A stretch of 64,000 nucleotides of DNA. It comes from Nocardioides jiangxiensis. Lineage in GTDB: Bacteria > Actinomycetota > Actinomycetes > Propionibacteriales > Nocardioidaceae. Under the pieces are notes generated by a model, which was given only the letters and a program-made list of their open reading frames with translations, was not told where the DNA came from and did no database searches. Each line of letters starts with the position of its first letter. Within the stretch, counting starts at the first letter, position 1. Below are positions 44,904 through 54,482 of this stretch, piece by piece. The DNA lies in contig NZ_JAUQTA010000001.1 in NCBI RefSeq assembly GCF_030580915.1, positions 1,922,001 to 1,986,000 on the forward strand, written 5' to 3'. Made by a program: the position numbers and the translations under genes.

Positions 44904-45980
44904 ATGTCCTCGTCACCCGCGCCGCTCCGCCTCTCCGGTGACGCGTACGCCGACATCGACGCCCTGCGCCGCTGGATGGACGGCACCGACGAGCAGCGGC
45001 TGCTCATCGAGACCTCCGGTTCGAGCGGTACGCCGAAGCGCGTGCTGCTCTCGCGGGAGGCGATGCTCGCCTCCGCCGAGGCCAGCGCCTTCACGCTGCG
45101 GGCGTCGGGCCCGTGGGTCCTCGCGCTGCCGTCGAGCTACGTCGCCGGCGTCAACGTCATCGTCCGGTCGCTCTTCGCCGGCTACGAGCCGACCGTCGTC
45201 GACGAGCACGGCCTGGGCTGGGCGATCACGGGCGCAGAGGCGCGCGACCACACCGCTCCGGTCTTCCTCTCGCTCGTCCCCACCCAGCTCGCGCGGGCCC
45301 TCGACAACGGCGCCGAGCGCCAGGCCCTCGCTCGGTCGGTGCACACGGTGCTCCTCGGCGGCGGTCCGATCGACCCGGTCCTGCGCGCTCGCGCGGAGGA
45401 GGCGGGCATCCGCGTCGTCGCGACCTACGGTGCCAGCGAGACCAGCGGAGGCTGCGTCTACGACGGCTACCCCCTCGACGGCATCGAGCTCGGCCTGACC
45501 GACGACGACCGGATCCGGATCCGCGGCCCGGTCCTCTTCGACGGCTACCTCGACGACCCGGCACTGACCGCGGAGACCCTGGTCGACGGCTGGTACCTCA
45601 CCTCCGACCTCGGCACGCTCGCCGAGGACGGACGGCTCAGTGTCCTGGGCAGGGTCGACGACATGCTGATCAGCGGCGGCGTGAAGGTGCCCGCTCCGGT
45701 GGTGGCCCGGCGGCTGTGCGAGCACCACGCGGTCGCGGCGGCCGAGGTCGTGGGCGTCGAGGACCCGGAGTGGGGCCAGGCGGTGGTCGCGGTCGTGGCG
45801 ACGCCGGGTCTCGCGTCGATGCCGGCGATGACGCTGCTCGAGGCGCGTTCGTGGGTTGCCGCGGCACACCCGCGCACCTGGGCACCCCGCCGGCTCGTCG
45901 TGGTCGAGGAGCTCCCCCTCCTGACCAACGGCAAGGTGGACAGGCAGGCCGTCCGCGCACTGGCGGAGGCGGCCACGTGA
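44904..45980 (+). CDS. menE: o-succinylbenzoate-CoA ligase
   Basis: 358-residue ANL-superfamily enzyme activating o-succinylbenzoate with CoA and ATP for menaquinone. Motif I is IETSGSSGTPKRVLLS (P-loop), ATYGASETSGG is the adenylation motif, YLTSDLGTLAEDGRLSVLGR is the hinge region, and LPLLTNGKVDRQAV carries the catalytic C-terminal lysine. It is shorter than E. coli MenE (about 450), as in other actinobacteria. Overlaps menC by four bases (GTGA). Confidence 0.93.
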   Translation: MSSSPAPLRLSGDAYADIDALRRWMDGTDEQRLLIETSGSSGTPKRVLLSREAMLASAEASAFTLRASGPWVLALPSSYVAGVNVIVRSLFAGYEPTVVDEHGLGWAITGAEARDHTAPVFLSLVPTQLARALDNGAERQALARSVHTVLLGGGPIDPVLRARAEEAGIRVVATYGASETSGGCVYDGYPLDGIELGLTDDDRIRIRGPVLFDGYLDDPALTAETLVDGWYLTSDLGTLAEDGRLSVLGRVDDMLISGGVKVPAPVVARRLCEHHAVAAAEVVGVEDPEWGQAVVAVVATPGLASMPAMTLLEARSWVAAAHPRTWAPRRLVVVEELPLLTNGKVDRQAVRALAEAAT

Positions 45981-46933
45981 TCGAGCAGCACGTGTTCTCG
46001 GTCCCGATGCGCACGCGCTTCCGCGGCATCACCGTCCGCGAGGGCATGCTCCTGCACGACCCCGCCACCGGCGGCTGGGGTGAGTGGTCCCCCTTCCTCG
46101 AGTACGACGACGAGGTCGCCCGCCCGTGGCTGCAGTGCGCGCTCGAGGCGATGCGGAGTGAGTGGCCTGCACCGGTGCGCGACACCGTGCCGGTCAACGT
46201 GACGGTGCCCGCTGTCGACCCCGAGCGCGCGCACGCCATCGTCACCGCCGGCGGGTGCCGCACCGCGAAGGTCAAGGTCGCCGAACCCGGACAGTCGCTG
46301 GCCGATGACGAGGCCCGCCTCGAGGCCGTGCGCGATGCGCTCGGACCCCACGGCCTGCTCCGCATCGATGCCAACGGCGCCTGGGACGTCGACACCGCTG
46401 TCGCCGCCCTGGCCGCACTGGACCGTGCTGCCGGCGGCCTGGAGTACGCCGAGCAACCGGTCGCCTCGGTCGAGGACCTCGCGCGCGTGCGCCGTCGGGT
46501 CTCTGTGCCGATCGCGGCGGACGAGTCGATCCGCCGTGCCGCGGACCCCTACCGGGTGCGCGACCTCGAGGCGGCCGACATCGCCGTCCTCAAGGTGCAA
46601 CCGCTCGGGGGTGTCCGGAGCTGCCTGCGCATCGCGGAGGAGATCGCGCTGCCGGTCGTCGTGTCGAGTGCACTCGAGACCTCCTTCGGGATCGCGGCGG
46701 GGGTCGCGCTCGCGGCCGCGCTGCCGGAGCTGCCCCACGCCTGTGGCCTGGCCACAGTCCAGCTCCTGACCGACGACGTCGCAGAGCACCCGCTGCTGCC
46801 GGTGGACGGTGCGCTCCCGGTCGCCCCTGTGCACGCAGACCGGGCCGCACTGGGCCGGCTGGCCGCCGACTCCGAGCGCACCGCCCACTGGCAGGCGCGG
46901 CTGGACCGGGTGCGGCAGGATCAGCGCCTGTGA
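45977..46933 (+). CDS. menC: o-succinylbenzoate synthase
   Basis: 318-residue enolase-superfamily enzyme dehydrating SHCHC to o-succinylbenzoate. The catalytic lysine motif is TAKVKVAE, metal ligands come from LRIDANGAWD, EYAEQPV and IAADESIRR, and the second lysine is in AVLKVQPLGG. Start is the GTG at 45977 sharing GTGA with the menE stop. Overlaps menD by four bases. Confidence 0.93.
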   Translation: MIEQHVFSVPMRTRFRGITVREGMLLHDPATGGWGEWSPFLEYDDEVARPWLQCALEAMRSEWPAPVRDTVPVNVTVPAVDPERAHAIVTAGGCRTAKVKVAEPGQSLADDEARLEAVRDALGPHGLLRIDANGAWDVDTAVAALAALDRAAGGLEYAEQPVASVEDLARVRRRVSVPIAADESIRRAADPYRVRDLEAADIAVLKVQPLGGVRSCLRIAEEIALPVVVSSALETSFGIAAGVALAAALPELPHACGLATVQLLTDDVAEHPLLPVDGALPVAPVHADRAALGRLAADSERTAHWQARLDRVRQDQRL

Positions 46934-48588
46934 ACGCCTCGACCCTCCTCGCCCGCGCCTGCATCCAGGAGCTGGTCGACGCCGGCGTCACCGACCTGGT
47001 CCTCGCGCCCGGAAGCCGCAACGCCCCGCTCGCGTTCGCGGCGTACGACGCGGACCGGCAGGGCGTGCTGCGCCTGCACACGCGCATCGACGAGCGGACC
47101 GCGGGCTTCCTCGCGCTGGGGCTGGCCAAGAGCGGCCGTCGGTCGGCGGTCGCCTGTACGAGCGGCACCGCCGTCGCCAACCTGTTCCCGGCGGTCATGG
47201 AGGCCGCGCACACCGGCGTGCCGCTGGTCGTGGTCACGGCCGACCGGCCTGCGGGACTGCGCGGCACGGGCGCGAGCCAGACGACCGACCAGGTCGAGGT
47301 CTTCGGGCGCTTCGCCCGGTTCCTCGACGTCGCTGCCGCTGACCTTTCGGGACCCGACCTCGGCGATGTTCGATCGCTGCTCGCCTTCCCGTCGGGCCGG
47401 TTCGCCATCGACGACCGCCGCCCGAGCGCGGTCGCGCACCTCAACCTGCAGTTCGAGCTTCCGCTCACCCCGCCGGTGGACGGTCCGGCGACCTACACGG
47501 CCAGGGCGACCGAGCCCGGCTCCTGCCGGGTCGCGGTCACCTCCGCCGACGCCCACCAGCTGGCGCCCGGTCCGCGCACGGTCGTCGTGGCGGGTGACGA
47601 CGCCGGTGCCCGCGCGCGCCAGCTCGCGGAGGCGGGAGGCTGGCCGCTCTTCGCCGAGCCGACCTCGGGGTCGCGGACGGGCCCCCACGCGCTGCGGACC
47701 TACCGCCTCCTCCTCGACGGCGACCTCGGCCGCTCCATCGAGCGCGTGGTGGTGGTCGGCCATCCGACGCTGAGCCGTCCCGTGGCCCGCCTGCTCGCCC
47801 GCGACGACGTCGAGGTGATCTCCCAGCGGACGGCGGGCATCTGGCCGGAGCGCCCGTTCGCGGTCGCCTCCGAGCACGACGCCCTGTGGGCTCCCGACGC
47901 CGAGCCGGACACCGCCTGGCTGGACGCGTGGCGCGACCTCGACCGGTCCGTCTCGCGCCAGCTGGACCGCCTCCTCCAGGAGCAGCCCGAGCTGACGCCC
48001 TGGGAGGTCGCCGCGGCGACCCACGCGGCGCTTCCTTCGGGAGGCCTGCTCGTGGTCGGCGCCTCCAGCCCGATCCGTGACCTCGACGTCATGGCGCCGC
48101 CCCTGCCGGTCGGCGGCCGGCGCAAGGTCATCGCCAACCGGGGCCTGGCCGGCATCGACGGCACCGTCTCCACCGCCATCGGTGCCGCGCTCGCACGCAG
48201 CACCCGCGACCCCGACGCGCGCACGATCGCGCTGATGGGCGACGTGACCTTCCTCCACGACGCCGGTGGCCTGGTCATCGGCCCGGCCGAGCCCCGCCCC
48301 GACCTGACGATCGTCGTGGTCAACGACGACGGTGGCTCGATCTTCACGATGCTGGAGCAGGGCGCGCCGACGTACGCCGAGCAGTACGACCGCCTCTTCG
48401 GCACACCCCACGGAGTCGACATCGCCAGCCTGTGCGCGAGCACCCGCACGCCGCACTGGAAGGTCGAGAGCCTGCCGGAGCTGCAGCAGGCCCTGGACAG
48501 CCCCAACGGCGGCATCGAGGTGATCGAGGTGCGCGTGCGTCGCGACAACCGCCGCGAGCTCGACGCAGCCATCCGCGCCCTCGGCTGA
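46930..48588 (+). CDS. menD: SEPHCHC synthase MenD
   Basis: 552-residue thiamine diphosphate enzyme joining isochorismate and 2-oxoglutarate, the first committed step of menaquinone synthesis. LVLAPGSRNAPLAF, RIDERTAGFLALGLAK and TSGTAVANLFPAVMEA are N-terminal signatures; the ThDP-binding region is ALMGDVTFLHDAGGL with VVVNDDGGSIF. GTG start at 46930. Third gene of menE-menC-menD; its isochorismate comes from MenF, encoded convergently downstream. Confidence 0.95.
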   Translation: MNASTLLARACIQELVDAGVTDLVLAPGSRNAPLAFAAYDADRQGVLRLHTRIDERTAGFLALGLAKSGRRSAVACTSGTAVANLFPAVMEAAHTGVPLVVVTADRPAGLRGTGASQTTDQVEVFGRFARFLDVAAADLSGPDLGDVRSLLAFPSGRFAIDDRRPSAVAHLNLQFELPLTPPVDGPATYTARATEPGSCRVAVTSADAHQLAPGPRTVVVAGDDAGARARQLAEAGGWPLFAEPTSGSRTGPHALRTYRLLLDGDLGRSIERVVVVGHPTLSRPVARLLARDDVEVISQRTAGIWPERPFAVASEHDALWAPDAEPDTAWLDAWRDLDRSVSRQLDRLLQEQPELTPWEVAAATHAALPSGGLLVVGASSPIRDLDVMAPPLPVGGRRKVIANRGLAGIDGTVSTAIGAALARSTRDPDARTIALMGDVTFLHDAGGLVIGPAEPRPDLTIVVVNDDGGSIFTMLEQGAPTYAEQYDRLFGTPHGVDIASLCASTRTPHWKVESLPELQQALDSPNGGIEVIEVRVRRDNRRELDAAIRALG

Positions 48589-48620
48589 CCCGACGCCCGC
48601 CGGCACGGCAGGATCACCCC

Positions 48621-50480
48621 GTGGAGATCGCTTTCCTTCTCGTCCTGCTCGCCGTCGCGGTGCTCGCCGGCACGTCGCTCTCGGAGCGCATCGGCCTTCC
48701 GGCGCCGCTCGCGCTGATCGCGATCGGTGTGGTGGGCGCCTACGTCCCCGGGATCCCGGAGGTGCACCTGCACCCCGAGGTGGTCCTCCTCGGGCTGCTG
48801 CCGCCGCTGCTCTATGCGGCCAGCCTCCAGACCAGCCTGGTCGACTTCAACGCCAACCGCCGTCCGATCCTGCTGCTCAGCGTGGGCCTCGTCGTCTTCA
48901 CGACGGTCGGGGTGGGGGCCGTGGTGCACGCCCTCCTCCCTGGTGTCGGCTGGCCTGCGGCCCTCGCGATCGGCGCCGTCGTCGCCCCTCCCGACGCCGT
49001 CGCCGCGACCGCCATCGCGCGCCGCATCGGCCTGCCCCGTCGCCTCGTCACCATCCTCGAGGGGGAGTCGCTGCTCAACGACGCGACCGCGCTCGTCGCC
49101 CTGCGCACCGCCGTCGCCGCCGGCACCGTCGGCGTCTCCGCACTCCACGTCACCCTCGACTTCGCCCGCGCTGCCGGCGGCGGCGTGCTCGTCGGTCTGG
49201 TGGCCTTCGTCGTGGTCGCCAAGGTCCGCCGGCTGCTCACCGACGCCGTGCTCGACACCGCGGTCTCGCTGGTCACCCCCTTCGCGGCGTACGTCGCGGC
49301 GGAGCGCCTCGAGGCCTCCGGGGTCATCGCGGTCGTGGTGGCCGGGCTCCTGCTCGGCCACAAGGCGCCCATCCTGCAGTCGGCGCCGAGCCGGATGGCG
49401 GAACGGACCAACTGGCGCACGATCGCCTTCGTGCTCGAGCACGCGGTCTTCCTCCTCATCGGCCTGCAGGCCGCGTGGATCGTGCAGGACGCCGCGCACT
49501 CGGCGTTCGGCTGGGGACGGATCGCGGCCGTGTGCACCGCGAGCCTCGCCGCCGTGATCGGCCTGCGCCTCCTCTGGGTCTTCCCTGCCCGCTACCTGCT
49601 GGTCCGTCCCGGCCCGGACCTCGCGACGGGTCGGCAGACGCCGTGGACCTACACCTTCCTGCTCGGTTGGGCGGGCATGCGTGGTGTGGTCACGCTGGCC
49701 GCTGCGTTCGTGATCCCGGACGACACCCCGCACCGTGAGGTGCTGCTGCTGGTGGCGTTCACGGTCGTGGCCGGCACGCTCTTCATCCAGGGCCTCACGC
49801 TGCCGGTGCTGGCGCGCCTCCTGCGGGTGCCGAGCCCGGACCCCGCCGAGGACGCCCTGGCCCGCGCCACCCTGCTCCAGCAGGCGACGAAGTCGGCCCA
49901 CGCCCGCCTCGAGGAGCTCGAGTACGACGACCGCCACGGCGTGGTCGACCTCGTGCGGCAGCAGATGGACCGCCGCAACTTCGCGGCCTGGGAGCGGCTC
50001 GCGACCGCCGAGGACCACGAGAGCCCGAGCGACCTCTACGCGCGGATCCGGCTCGAGCTGATCGCGGCGGAGCGCAGCCGCGTGCTGGAGATCCGGAGCG
50101 AGGGCACCGTGCCGTCGACCGTGGTGCGGCAGGTGCTCGCGATGCTCGACGTCGAGGAGTCGGTGCTGCTCACCGCCACGGCCGAGCGGGCCCGCGTGGT
50201 CAGCGCCGCGAGCATGCGCCAGAGCGGCGCCGACTGCGCCCACCTGCGCGCCGCACCTGCCATCGTGACCACGGGCACGGCCTGCGAGGAGTGCGTGGCG
50301 GAGGGACGCTCGTGGGTCTCGCTACGCGAGTGCCTCGCCTGCGGGCACACCGGGTGCTGCGACTCCTCGGCGGGCCAGCACGCGACGGCACACTTCCACG
50401 CGACCGGGCACCCGGTGATCCAGTCGGCCGAGGCCGACGAGGACTGGCGCTGGTGCTACATCGACCACACCACGGCGTAG
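48621..50480 (+). CDS. CPA1-type cation/proton antiporter with C-terminal UBP-type zinc finger
   Basis: 619-residue protein. Residues about 1-400 form a Na+/H+ exchanger domain of about 12 helices; the ion-binding motif is VVAPPDAVAATAIARR, LEGESLLNDATALVAL follows, and LGWAGMRGVVTLAAA is conserved. Residues about 410-530 are a cytosolic helical regulatory segment. Residues about 535-619 hold a cysteine/histidine-rich domain (CAHLR, TACEECV, CLACGHTGCCD, HATAHFHATGHPV) resembling the UBP-type zinc finger. The role of the finger in an antiporter is unknown. GTG start at 48621. The TAG stop forms part of the next promoter. Confidence 0.88.
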   Translation: MEIAFLLVLLAVAVLAGTSLSERIGLPAPLALIAIGVVGAYVPGIPEVHLHPEVVLLGLLPPLLYAASLQTSLVDFNANRRPILLLSVGLVVFTTVGVGAVVHALLPGVGWPAALAIGAVVAPPDAVAATAIARRIGLPRRLVTILEGESLLNDATALVALRTAVAAGTVGVSALHVTLDFARAAGGGVLVGLVAFVVVAKVRRLLTDAVLDTAVSLVTPFAAYVAAERLEASGVIAVVVAGLLLGHKAPILQSAPSRMAERTNWRTIAFVLEHAVFLLIGLQAAWIVQDAAHSAFGWGRIAAVCTASLAAVIGLRLLWVFPARYLLVRPGPDLATGRQTPWTYTFLLGWAGMRGVVTLAAAFVIPDDTPHREVLLLVAFTVVAGTLFIQGLTLPVLARLLRVPSPDPAEDALARATLLQQATKSAHARLEELEYDDRHGVVDLVRQQMDRRNFAAWERLATAEDHESPSDLYARIRLELIAAERSRVLEIRSEGTVPSTVVRQVLAMLDVEESVLLTATAERARVVSAASMRQSGADCAHLRAAPAIVTTGTACEECVAEGRSWVSLRECLACGHTGCCDSSAGQHATAHFHATGHPVIQSAEADEDWRWCYIDHTTA

Positions 50481-50483
50481 CGT
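50478..50483 (+). promoter_or_regulatory. -10-like element overlapping the antiporter stop
   Basis: TAGCGT starts with the TAG stop of the antiporter gene and ends 7 bp before the ATG of the MBL-fold gene at 50491. Same arrangement as at 11557. Confidence 0.4.
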
Positions 50484-50490
50484 CGGGCCC

Positions 50491-51135
50491 ATGCGGATCA
50501 TCAAGTTCGGTCACTCCTGCGTCCGGATCGAGCACGAGGGTCGTGTTCTCGTCATCGACCCGGGCGGGTGGACGAGCGCCGAGGCGGTCGACGGCGCGGA
50601 CGGGGTGCTCATCACCCACGAGCACCCCGACCACGTGAGCGCCGACCTGCTGCGGCGTACCGATGCAGAGGTCTTCACCATCGGCGGAGTCGCCCAGCTG
50701 CTCGCCGCGGAGGCTCCCGACGTGCGGGAGCGGGTGACGGTGCTGCAGCCGGGTACCGGCCTCACGGTCGCCGGCTTCCAGGTCGAGACCGTGGGCGAGA
50801 TGCACGCGGAGATCCACCACGAGATCCCGCGGATCCACAACAGCGGCTACCTCGTGAGCGACGGTCACACCCGGCTCTTCCACCCGGGTGATGCGCTGAC
50901 CGCGCCGGGGGAGCACGTCGACGTGCTGTGCCTGCCGGTGAGCGCCCCGTGGCTGAAGATCGGCGAGGCGATCGACTTCGCCCGCGGTGTCGGCGCCGCC
51001 CACAACCTGGCGATCCACGACGAGATCTACAGCGAGCGCGGCCTCGGGGTCGTCGACGGGCACCTGGGCCGGTTCCTCGGCGCCTCAGGCCTGGACTACG
51101 CGCGTGTCCCGGAGGCGACCGAGCTCAGCTGGTGA
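50491..51135 (+). CDS. MBL-fold metallohydrolase (UlaG-like)
   Basis: 214-residue metallo-beta-lactamase-fold protein starting MRIIKFGHSCVRIEHEG, as in UlaG-type hydrolases. Metal motifs: THEHPDHV (HxHxDH), HAEIHHEIPRIHN, RLFHPGDAL and the distal IHDEIYS. Substrate unknown, probably a small phosphodiester, lactone or thioester. ATG 50491. Its last 11 bases overlap the convergent menF gene. Confidence 0.87.
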   Translation: MRIIKFGHSCVRIEHEGRVLVIDPGGWTSAEAVDGADGVLITHEHPDHVSADLLRRTDAEVFTIGGVAQLLAAEAPDVRERVTVLQPGTGLTVAGFQVETVGEMHAEIHHEIPRIHNSGYLVSDGHTRLFHPGDALTAPGEHVDVLCLPVSAPWLKIGEAIDFARGVGAAHNLAIHDEIYSERGLGVVDGHLGRFLGASGLDYARVPEATELSW

Positions 51136-52390
51136 GCGCGTCGCGCACCGGCACGAACTTCGCCTGCGACTCCGCCAGCTCCGCCTCGGGGTCCGAGCCG
51201 CCGACGATGCCGCAGCCGGCGAAGAGCCGGACGGTCGAGCCGTCGATGACGCCCGAGCGCAGCGCGATGCCCCACTCGCCGTCGCCGCTGGCGTCCATCC
51301 AGCCGACGGGGGCGGCGTAGCGGCCGCGGTCCATGCCCTCGATCTCGCTGATCAGCGCACGCGCGACGGGTGTGGGGGTGCCGCCGACGGCGGCGGAGGG
51401 GTGCAGGGCGGCAGCCAGCTCGAGCGAGCTCTCGCCGTCGCGCGCGACACCGGCGACGTCGGTCGCGAGGTGCAGCACGTTGGGCAGATGCAGTACGAAC
51501 GGCGCCTCGGGCACGTTCATCGAGGAGCAGTACGGCTCGAGCGCCTCGGCGACCGAGCGGACGGCGTACTCGTGCTCCTCGAGGTCCTTGCTGGAGTGGG
51601 CGAGCATCGCGGCCAGAGCGAGGTCGCGCTCGTCGTCGCCGGTGCGGCGGATGGTGCCGGCGAGCACGCGGGAGGTGACCAGGCCGCGCTCGCGGCGGAC
51701 CAGCATCTCGGGGGTGGCGCCGAAGAGACCGTCGACGTGGAACGTCCAGCACGTCGGGTACGCCGAGGCGAGCCGGCGCAGGGGCCAGCGCGGGTCGATC
51801 GGGGCGGAGGCCTCGGCGATGAGGTCGCGGGCGAGCACGATCTTCTCCAGGTCACCGGCCTCGATGCGGGAGACCGCGTCGGCGACGACCGCCATCCAGG
51901 CCGGTCCGCTGAGCGCGCCGTCGCTGAACCGGAGGTCGGCAGGCGCGGCCGGGGCATCCGTCGGCTCGAGCGACGGCTTCGCCCCGCCGACGGTGGTGAC
52001 CCAGAGGAGGTCGCCGCGGCGTCCGACGACGACCGAGGGCACGACGAGGACGGAGTCCGAGGCCCCCGGCTCGTCGGAGAAGGTGAACGCGCCGAAGCAG
52101 ACCAGGCCGCTGCCGGGCTCCTCGACCTCGTCGGTGACGGTCGCCAGCGCCGTCGTCTCGGACCACCACTTCGCGGCGTCGGAGAAGCGCGTCGGGCCGG
52201 TGGTGCGCACCGAGGCAGCGACGCCCCAGCCCACGAGCCCCTCGCCGCGGCGCAGCCAGCTCAGCGGGGCCTCGGCCGGGAGGAGGTCGACCAGCGCGCC
52301 GACCGCTGCCGCGTCCGACGCGGGGACCAGCGCGGTCCGTACGTCGAGGGGGGTGCGGACCTCTGAGGTCCCCCCGGCGGTCTGGGTCAT
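51125..52390 (-). CDS. menF: isochorismate synthase
   Basis: 421-residue chorismate-utilising enzyme converting chorismate to isochorismate for MenD. The C-terminal chorismate-binding domain shows LEKIVLARDLIAEAS, TPEMLVRRERGLVTSRVLAGT, SSKDLEEHEYAV, HLATDVAG and LHPSAAVGGTP, with CGIVGGSDPEAEL near the end carrying the Mg-binding glutamate. Without iron-uptake genes nearby, a menaquinone rather than siderophore role fits. ATG 52390 follows TAGGCT by 6 bases. Divergent from menG. Confidence 0.93.
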   Translation of the reverse strand: MTQTAGGTSEVRTPLDVRTALVPASDAAAVGALVDLLPAEAPLSWLRRGEGLVGWGVAASVRTTGPTRFSDAAKWWSETTALATVTDEVEEPGSGLVCFGAFTFSDEPGASDSVLVVPSVVVGRRGDLLWVTTVGGAKPSLEPTDAPAAPADLRFSDGALSGPAWMAVVADAVSRIEAGDLEKIVLARDLIAEASAPIDPRWPLRRLASAYPTCWTFHVDGLFGATPEMLVRRERGLVTSRVLAGTIRRTGDDERDLALAAMLAHSSKDLEEHEYAVRSVAEALEPYCSSMNVPEAPFVLHLPNVLHLATDVAGVARDGESSLELAAALHPSAAVGGTPTPVARALISEIEGMDRGRYAAPVGWMDASGDGEWGIALRSGVIDGSTVRLFAGCGIVGGSDPEAELAESQAKFVPVRDALTS

Positions 52391-52396
52391 GCGCGC

Positions 52397-52402
52397 AGCC
52401 TA
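52397..52402 (-). promoter_or_regulatory. -10-like element of menF
   Basis: Minus strand TAGGCT, 6 bp before the menF ATG. Leaderless promoter candidate; it shares a 55-bp divergent gap with the menG promoter. Confidence 0.42.
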
Positions 52403-52432
52403 GTCCGGCGACCATCGCGCACGTGGACCGCC

Positions 52433-52438
52433 TAGTCT
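52433..52438 (+). promoter_or_regulatory. -10-like element of menG
   Basis: TAGTCT, 7 bp before the menG GTG at 52446; no ribosome binding site. Leaderless promoter candidate. Confidence 0.42.
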
Positions 52439-52445
52439 GTGCCCC

Positions 52446-53135
52446 GTGACCCGAGCCGAGCTGGACAAGAAGCCCACCGACGTACGCCGCATGTTCGACG
52501 CCGTCGCCAAGCGCTACGACGTGACCAACACCGTGCTCTCGGCGGGCATCGACCGGCACTGGCGCAAGGAGATGATCGCGGCCGTGGGCGCGCGCCCCGG
52601 CGACCGCGTCCTCGACCTGGCTGCCGGCACGGGCGTGTCGTCCGTGCCGTTCGCGGAGGCCGGCGTCCACGTCGTGCCGTGCGACTTCTCGGTCGGCATG
52701 CTGCAGGCAGGCAAGAAGGTCCGCCCGACCCTCAACTTCGTCGCGGGCGACGGCACGAAGCTGCCGTTCGCCGACGACACCTTCGACGCGGTCACCATCT
52801 CCTTCGGCCTGCGCAACTTCGTCGACACCGTCGCGGGCCTGAAGGAGATGCGGCGCGTTACGCGCCCCGGCGGCCGGCTGGTCGTCTGCGAGTTCTCGCA
52901 CCCCACCAACGGTGCCTTCCGCACGCTCTACCTCGAGTACCTGATGAAGGGCCTCCCGGCGATCGCCAAGGCCGCGTCCTCCTCGCCCGACGCCTATGTC
53001 TACCTCGCCGAGTCGATCCGTGCCTGGCACGACCAGGCGGGGCTGGCCCGCCTGCTCCAGGAGGCGGGCTGGACGCACGTCGAGCACCGCAACCTGACCG
53101 GCGGCATCGTCGCCCTGCACCGAGGTGTGGCCTGA
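52446..53135 (+). CDS. menG: demethylmenaquinone methyltransferase
   Basis: 229-residue UbiE/MenG-family SAM methyltransferase carrying out the last step of menaquinone synthesis. [20 protein letters not shown] is the UbiE N-terminal signature; the SAM site is [40 protein letters not shown] and [14 protein letters not shown] follow. GTG start at 52446. Two bases separate it from the menJ-like gene, whose product acts on the finished quinone. Confidence 0.95.
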   Translation: MTRAELDKKPTDVRRMFDAVAKRYDVTNTVLSAGIDRHWRKEMIAAVGARPGDRVLDLAAGTGVSSVPFAEAGVHVVPCDFSVGMLQAGKKVRPTLNFVAGDGTKLPFADDTFDAVTISFGLRNFVDTVAGLKEMRRVTRPGGRLVVCEFSHPTNGAFRTLYLEYLMKGLPAIAKAASSSPDAYVYLAESIRAWHDQAGLARLLQEAGWTHVEHRNLTGGIVALHRGVA

Positions 53136-53137
53136 CC

Positions 53138-54463
53138 ATGAGCTCTCCTGCTGACGCGCTCTTCGGACTCGGCACCCCCGCGCGCGACGAGCGCGAGGCC
53201 CAGGTCATCGTCGTGGGCGCCGGACCGGCCGGTGCCGCCACGGCGTACCACCTCGCGAACGCCGGGATCGACGTGCTGCTGCTGGAGAAGTCGTCGTTCC
53301 CGCGCGACAAGGTCTGCGGCGACGGCCTCACCCCGCGCGCGGTCAAGCAGCTGATCGGCATGGGCTTCGACCTCGACGAGCCGGGCTGGCAGAAGAACAA
53401 GGGCCTGCGCATCATCGGCGCGGGCCACCGCATCGAGCTGCCGTGGCCCGAGCTCGCCAGCTTCCCGGCGTACGGCATGGTGCGGCCGCGCATGCAGCTC
53501 GACGAGCTGCTCGCCCGTCACGCCCAGAAGGCCGGCGCCCGCCTGCTCGAGCGCACCTCGGTGACCGGGCCGGTCCTCGACGCCGCCGGCCGCATCGTCG
53601 GTGTCACCGCCAAGCCCCTCGACGCCAACGGCCGCCGGGCCGGCGACGACGTGACGTACCGCGCGCAGCTCGTCGTCGCGTGCGACGGCGTGTCCTCCCG
53701 GCTGGCCACCGGCCTCGGCATCACGCGTCGCGAGAACCGTCCGATGGCGGTCGCAGCACGCGCGTACTACAAGACGCCGATGCACGACGACCCGTGGATG
53801 GAGTCCTGGCTGGAGCTGTGGGACGGCAAGCCGGGGGAGTCCAACCAGCTTCCCGGCTACGGCTGGATCTTCCCGTGCGGCGACGGCACGGCCAACGTCG
53901 GCCTCGGCATCCTCGACTCCTCGGCAGCGTTCCGGACCTACGACTCCAAGGCCGCGATCCGCACCTGGCTCGCGCACACGCCGGAGGAGATGGGCTTCAG
54001 CGACCCGTCCAACCTCGTCGGCGAGGTCCGCTCGGCCGCCCTGCCGATGGGCTTCAACCGCAAGCCGCACTACCGCAACGGCCTGCTCCTGGTCGGCGAC
54101 GCGGGTGGCATGGTCAACCCGTTCAACGGCGAGGGCATCGACTACGCCCTCGAGGCCGGCCACATGGCGGCGGAGGTCATGGTCCAGGCGCTGGCCCGTC
54201 CGGCGGGCCTGCAGCGGGAGCGGGTCCTCCACGGCTACCAGGCGGCGCTCGACCAGGCCTACGGCGGCTACTTCACCCTCGGCCGCGGCTTCGCGAAGCT
54301 GATCGGCAACCCGAAGGTCATGAAGCTCGCGACCAGGCACGGCCTGCCGCGCCCGGCACTGATGCGGTTCACGCTGAAGCTGATGGCGAACCTCACCGAC
54401 CACAAGGGCGACGCCCACGACCGGATCATCAACGCGCTGGCGAAGATCGCGCCCGACGCCTGA
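53138..54463 (+). CDS. menJ: geranylgeranyl reductase-family FAD enzyme, MenJ-like
   Basis: 441-residue flavoprotein. The FAD motif is VIVVGAGPAGAATAYHLA (23-40); FPRDKVCGDGLTPRAV and LLVGDAGGMVNPFNGEG are signatures of the geranylgeranyl reductase family. Its place directly after menG matches MenJ (Rv0561c), which saturates one isoprene unit of menaquinone in mycobacteria. A similar role, giving MK-n(H2/H4), is the likeliest reading, though other isoprenoids are possible. ATG 53138. Followed by the palindromic repeat and the nuo promoter. Confidence 0.85.
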   Translation: MSSPADALFGLGTPARDEREAQVIVVGAGPAGAATAYHLANAGIDVLLLEKSSFPRDKVCGDGLTPRAVKQLIGMGFDLDEPGWQKNKGLRIIGAGHRIELPWPELASFPAYGMVRPRMQLDELLARHAQKAGARLLERTSVTGPVLDAAGRIVGVTAKPLDANGRRAGDDVTYRAQLVVACDGVSSRLATGLGITRRENRPMAVAARAYYKTPMHDDPWMESWLELWDGKPGESNQLPGYGWIFPCGDGTANVGLGILDSSAAFRTYDSKAAIRTWLAHTPEEMGFSDPSNLVGEVRSAALPMGFNRKPHYRNGLLLVGDAGGMVNPFNGEGIDYALEAGHMAAEVMVQALARPAGLQRERVLHGYQAALDQAYGGYFTLGRGFAKLIGNPKVMKLATRHGLPRPALMRFTLKLMANLTDHKGDAHDRIINALAKIAPDA

Positions 54464-54482
54464 TCGTTGCGGCTGCGCGACC

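Noticed and set aside
47700..50243. An 847-codon minus-strand open frame opposite menD and the antiporter gene
   Set aside because: The plus-strand proteins are unambiguous; the antisense product is Glu/Arg/His-rich shadow sequence.
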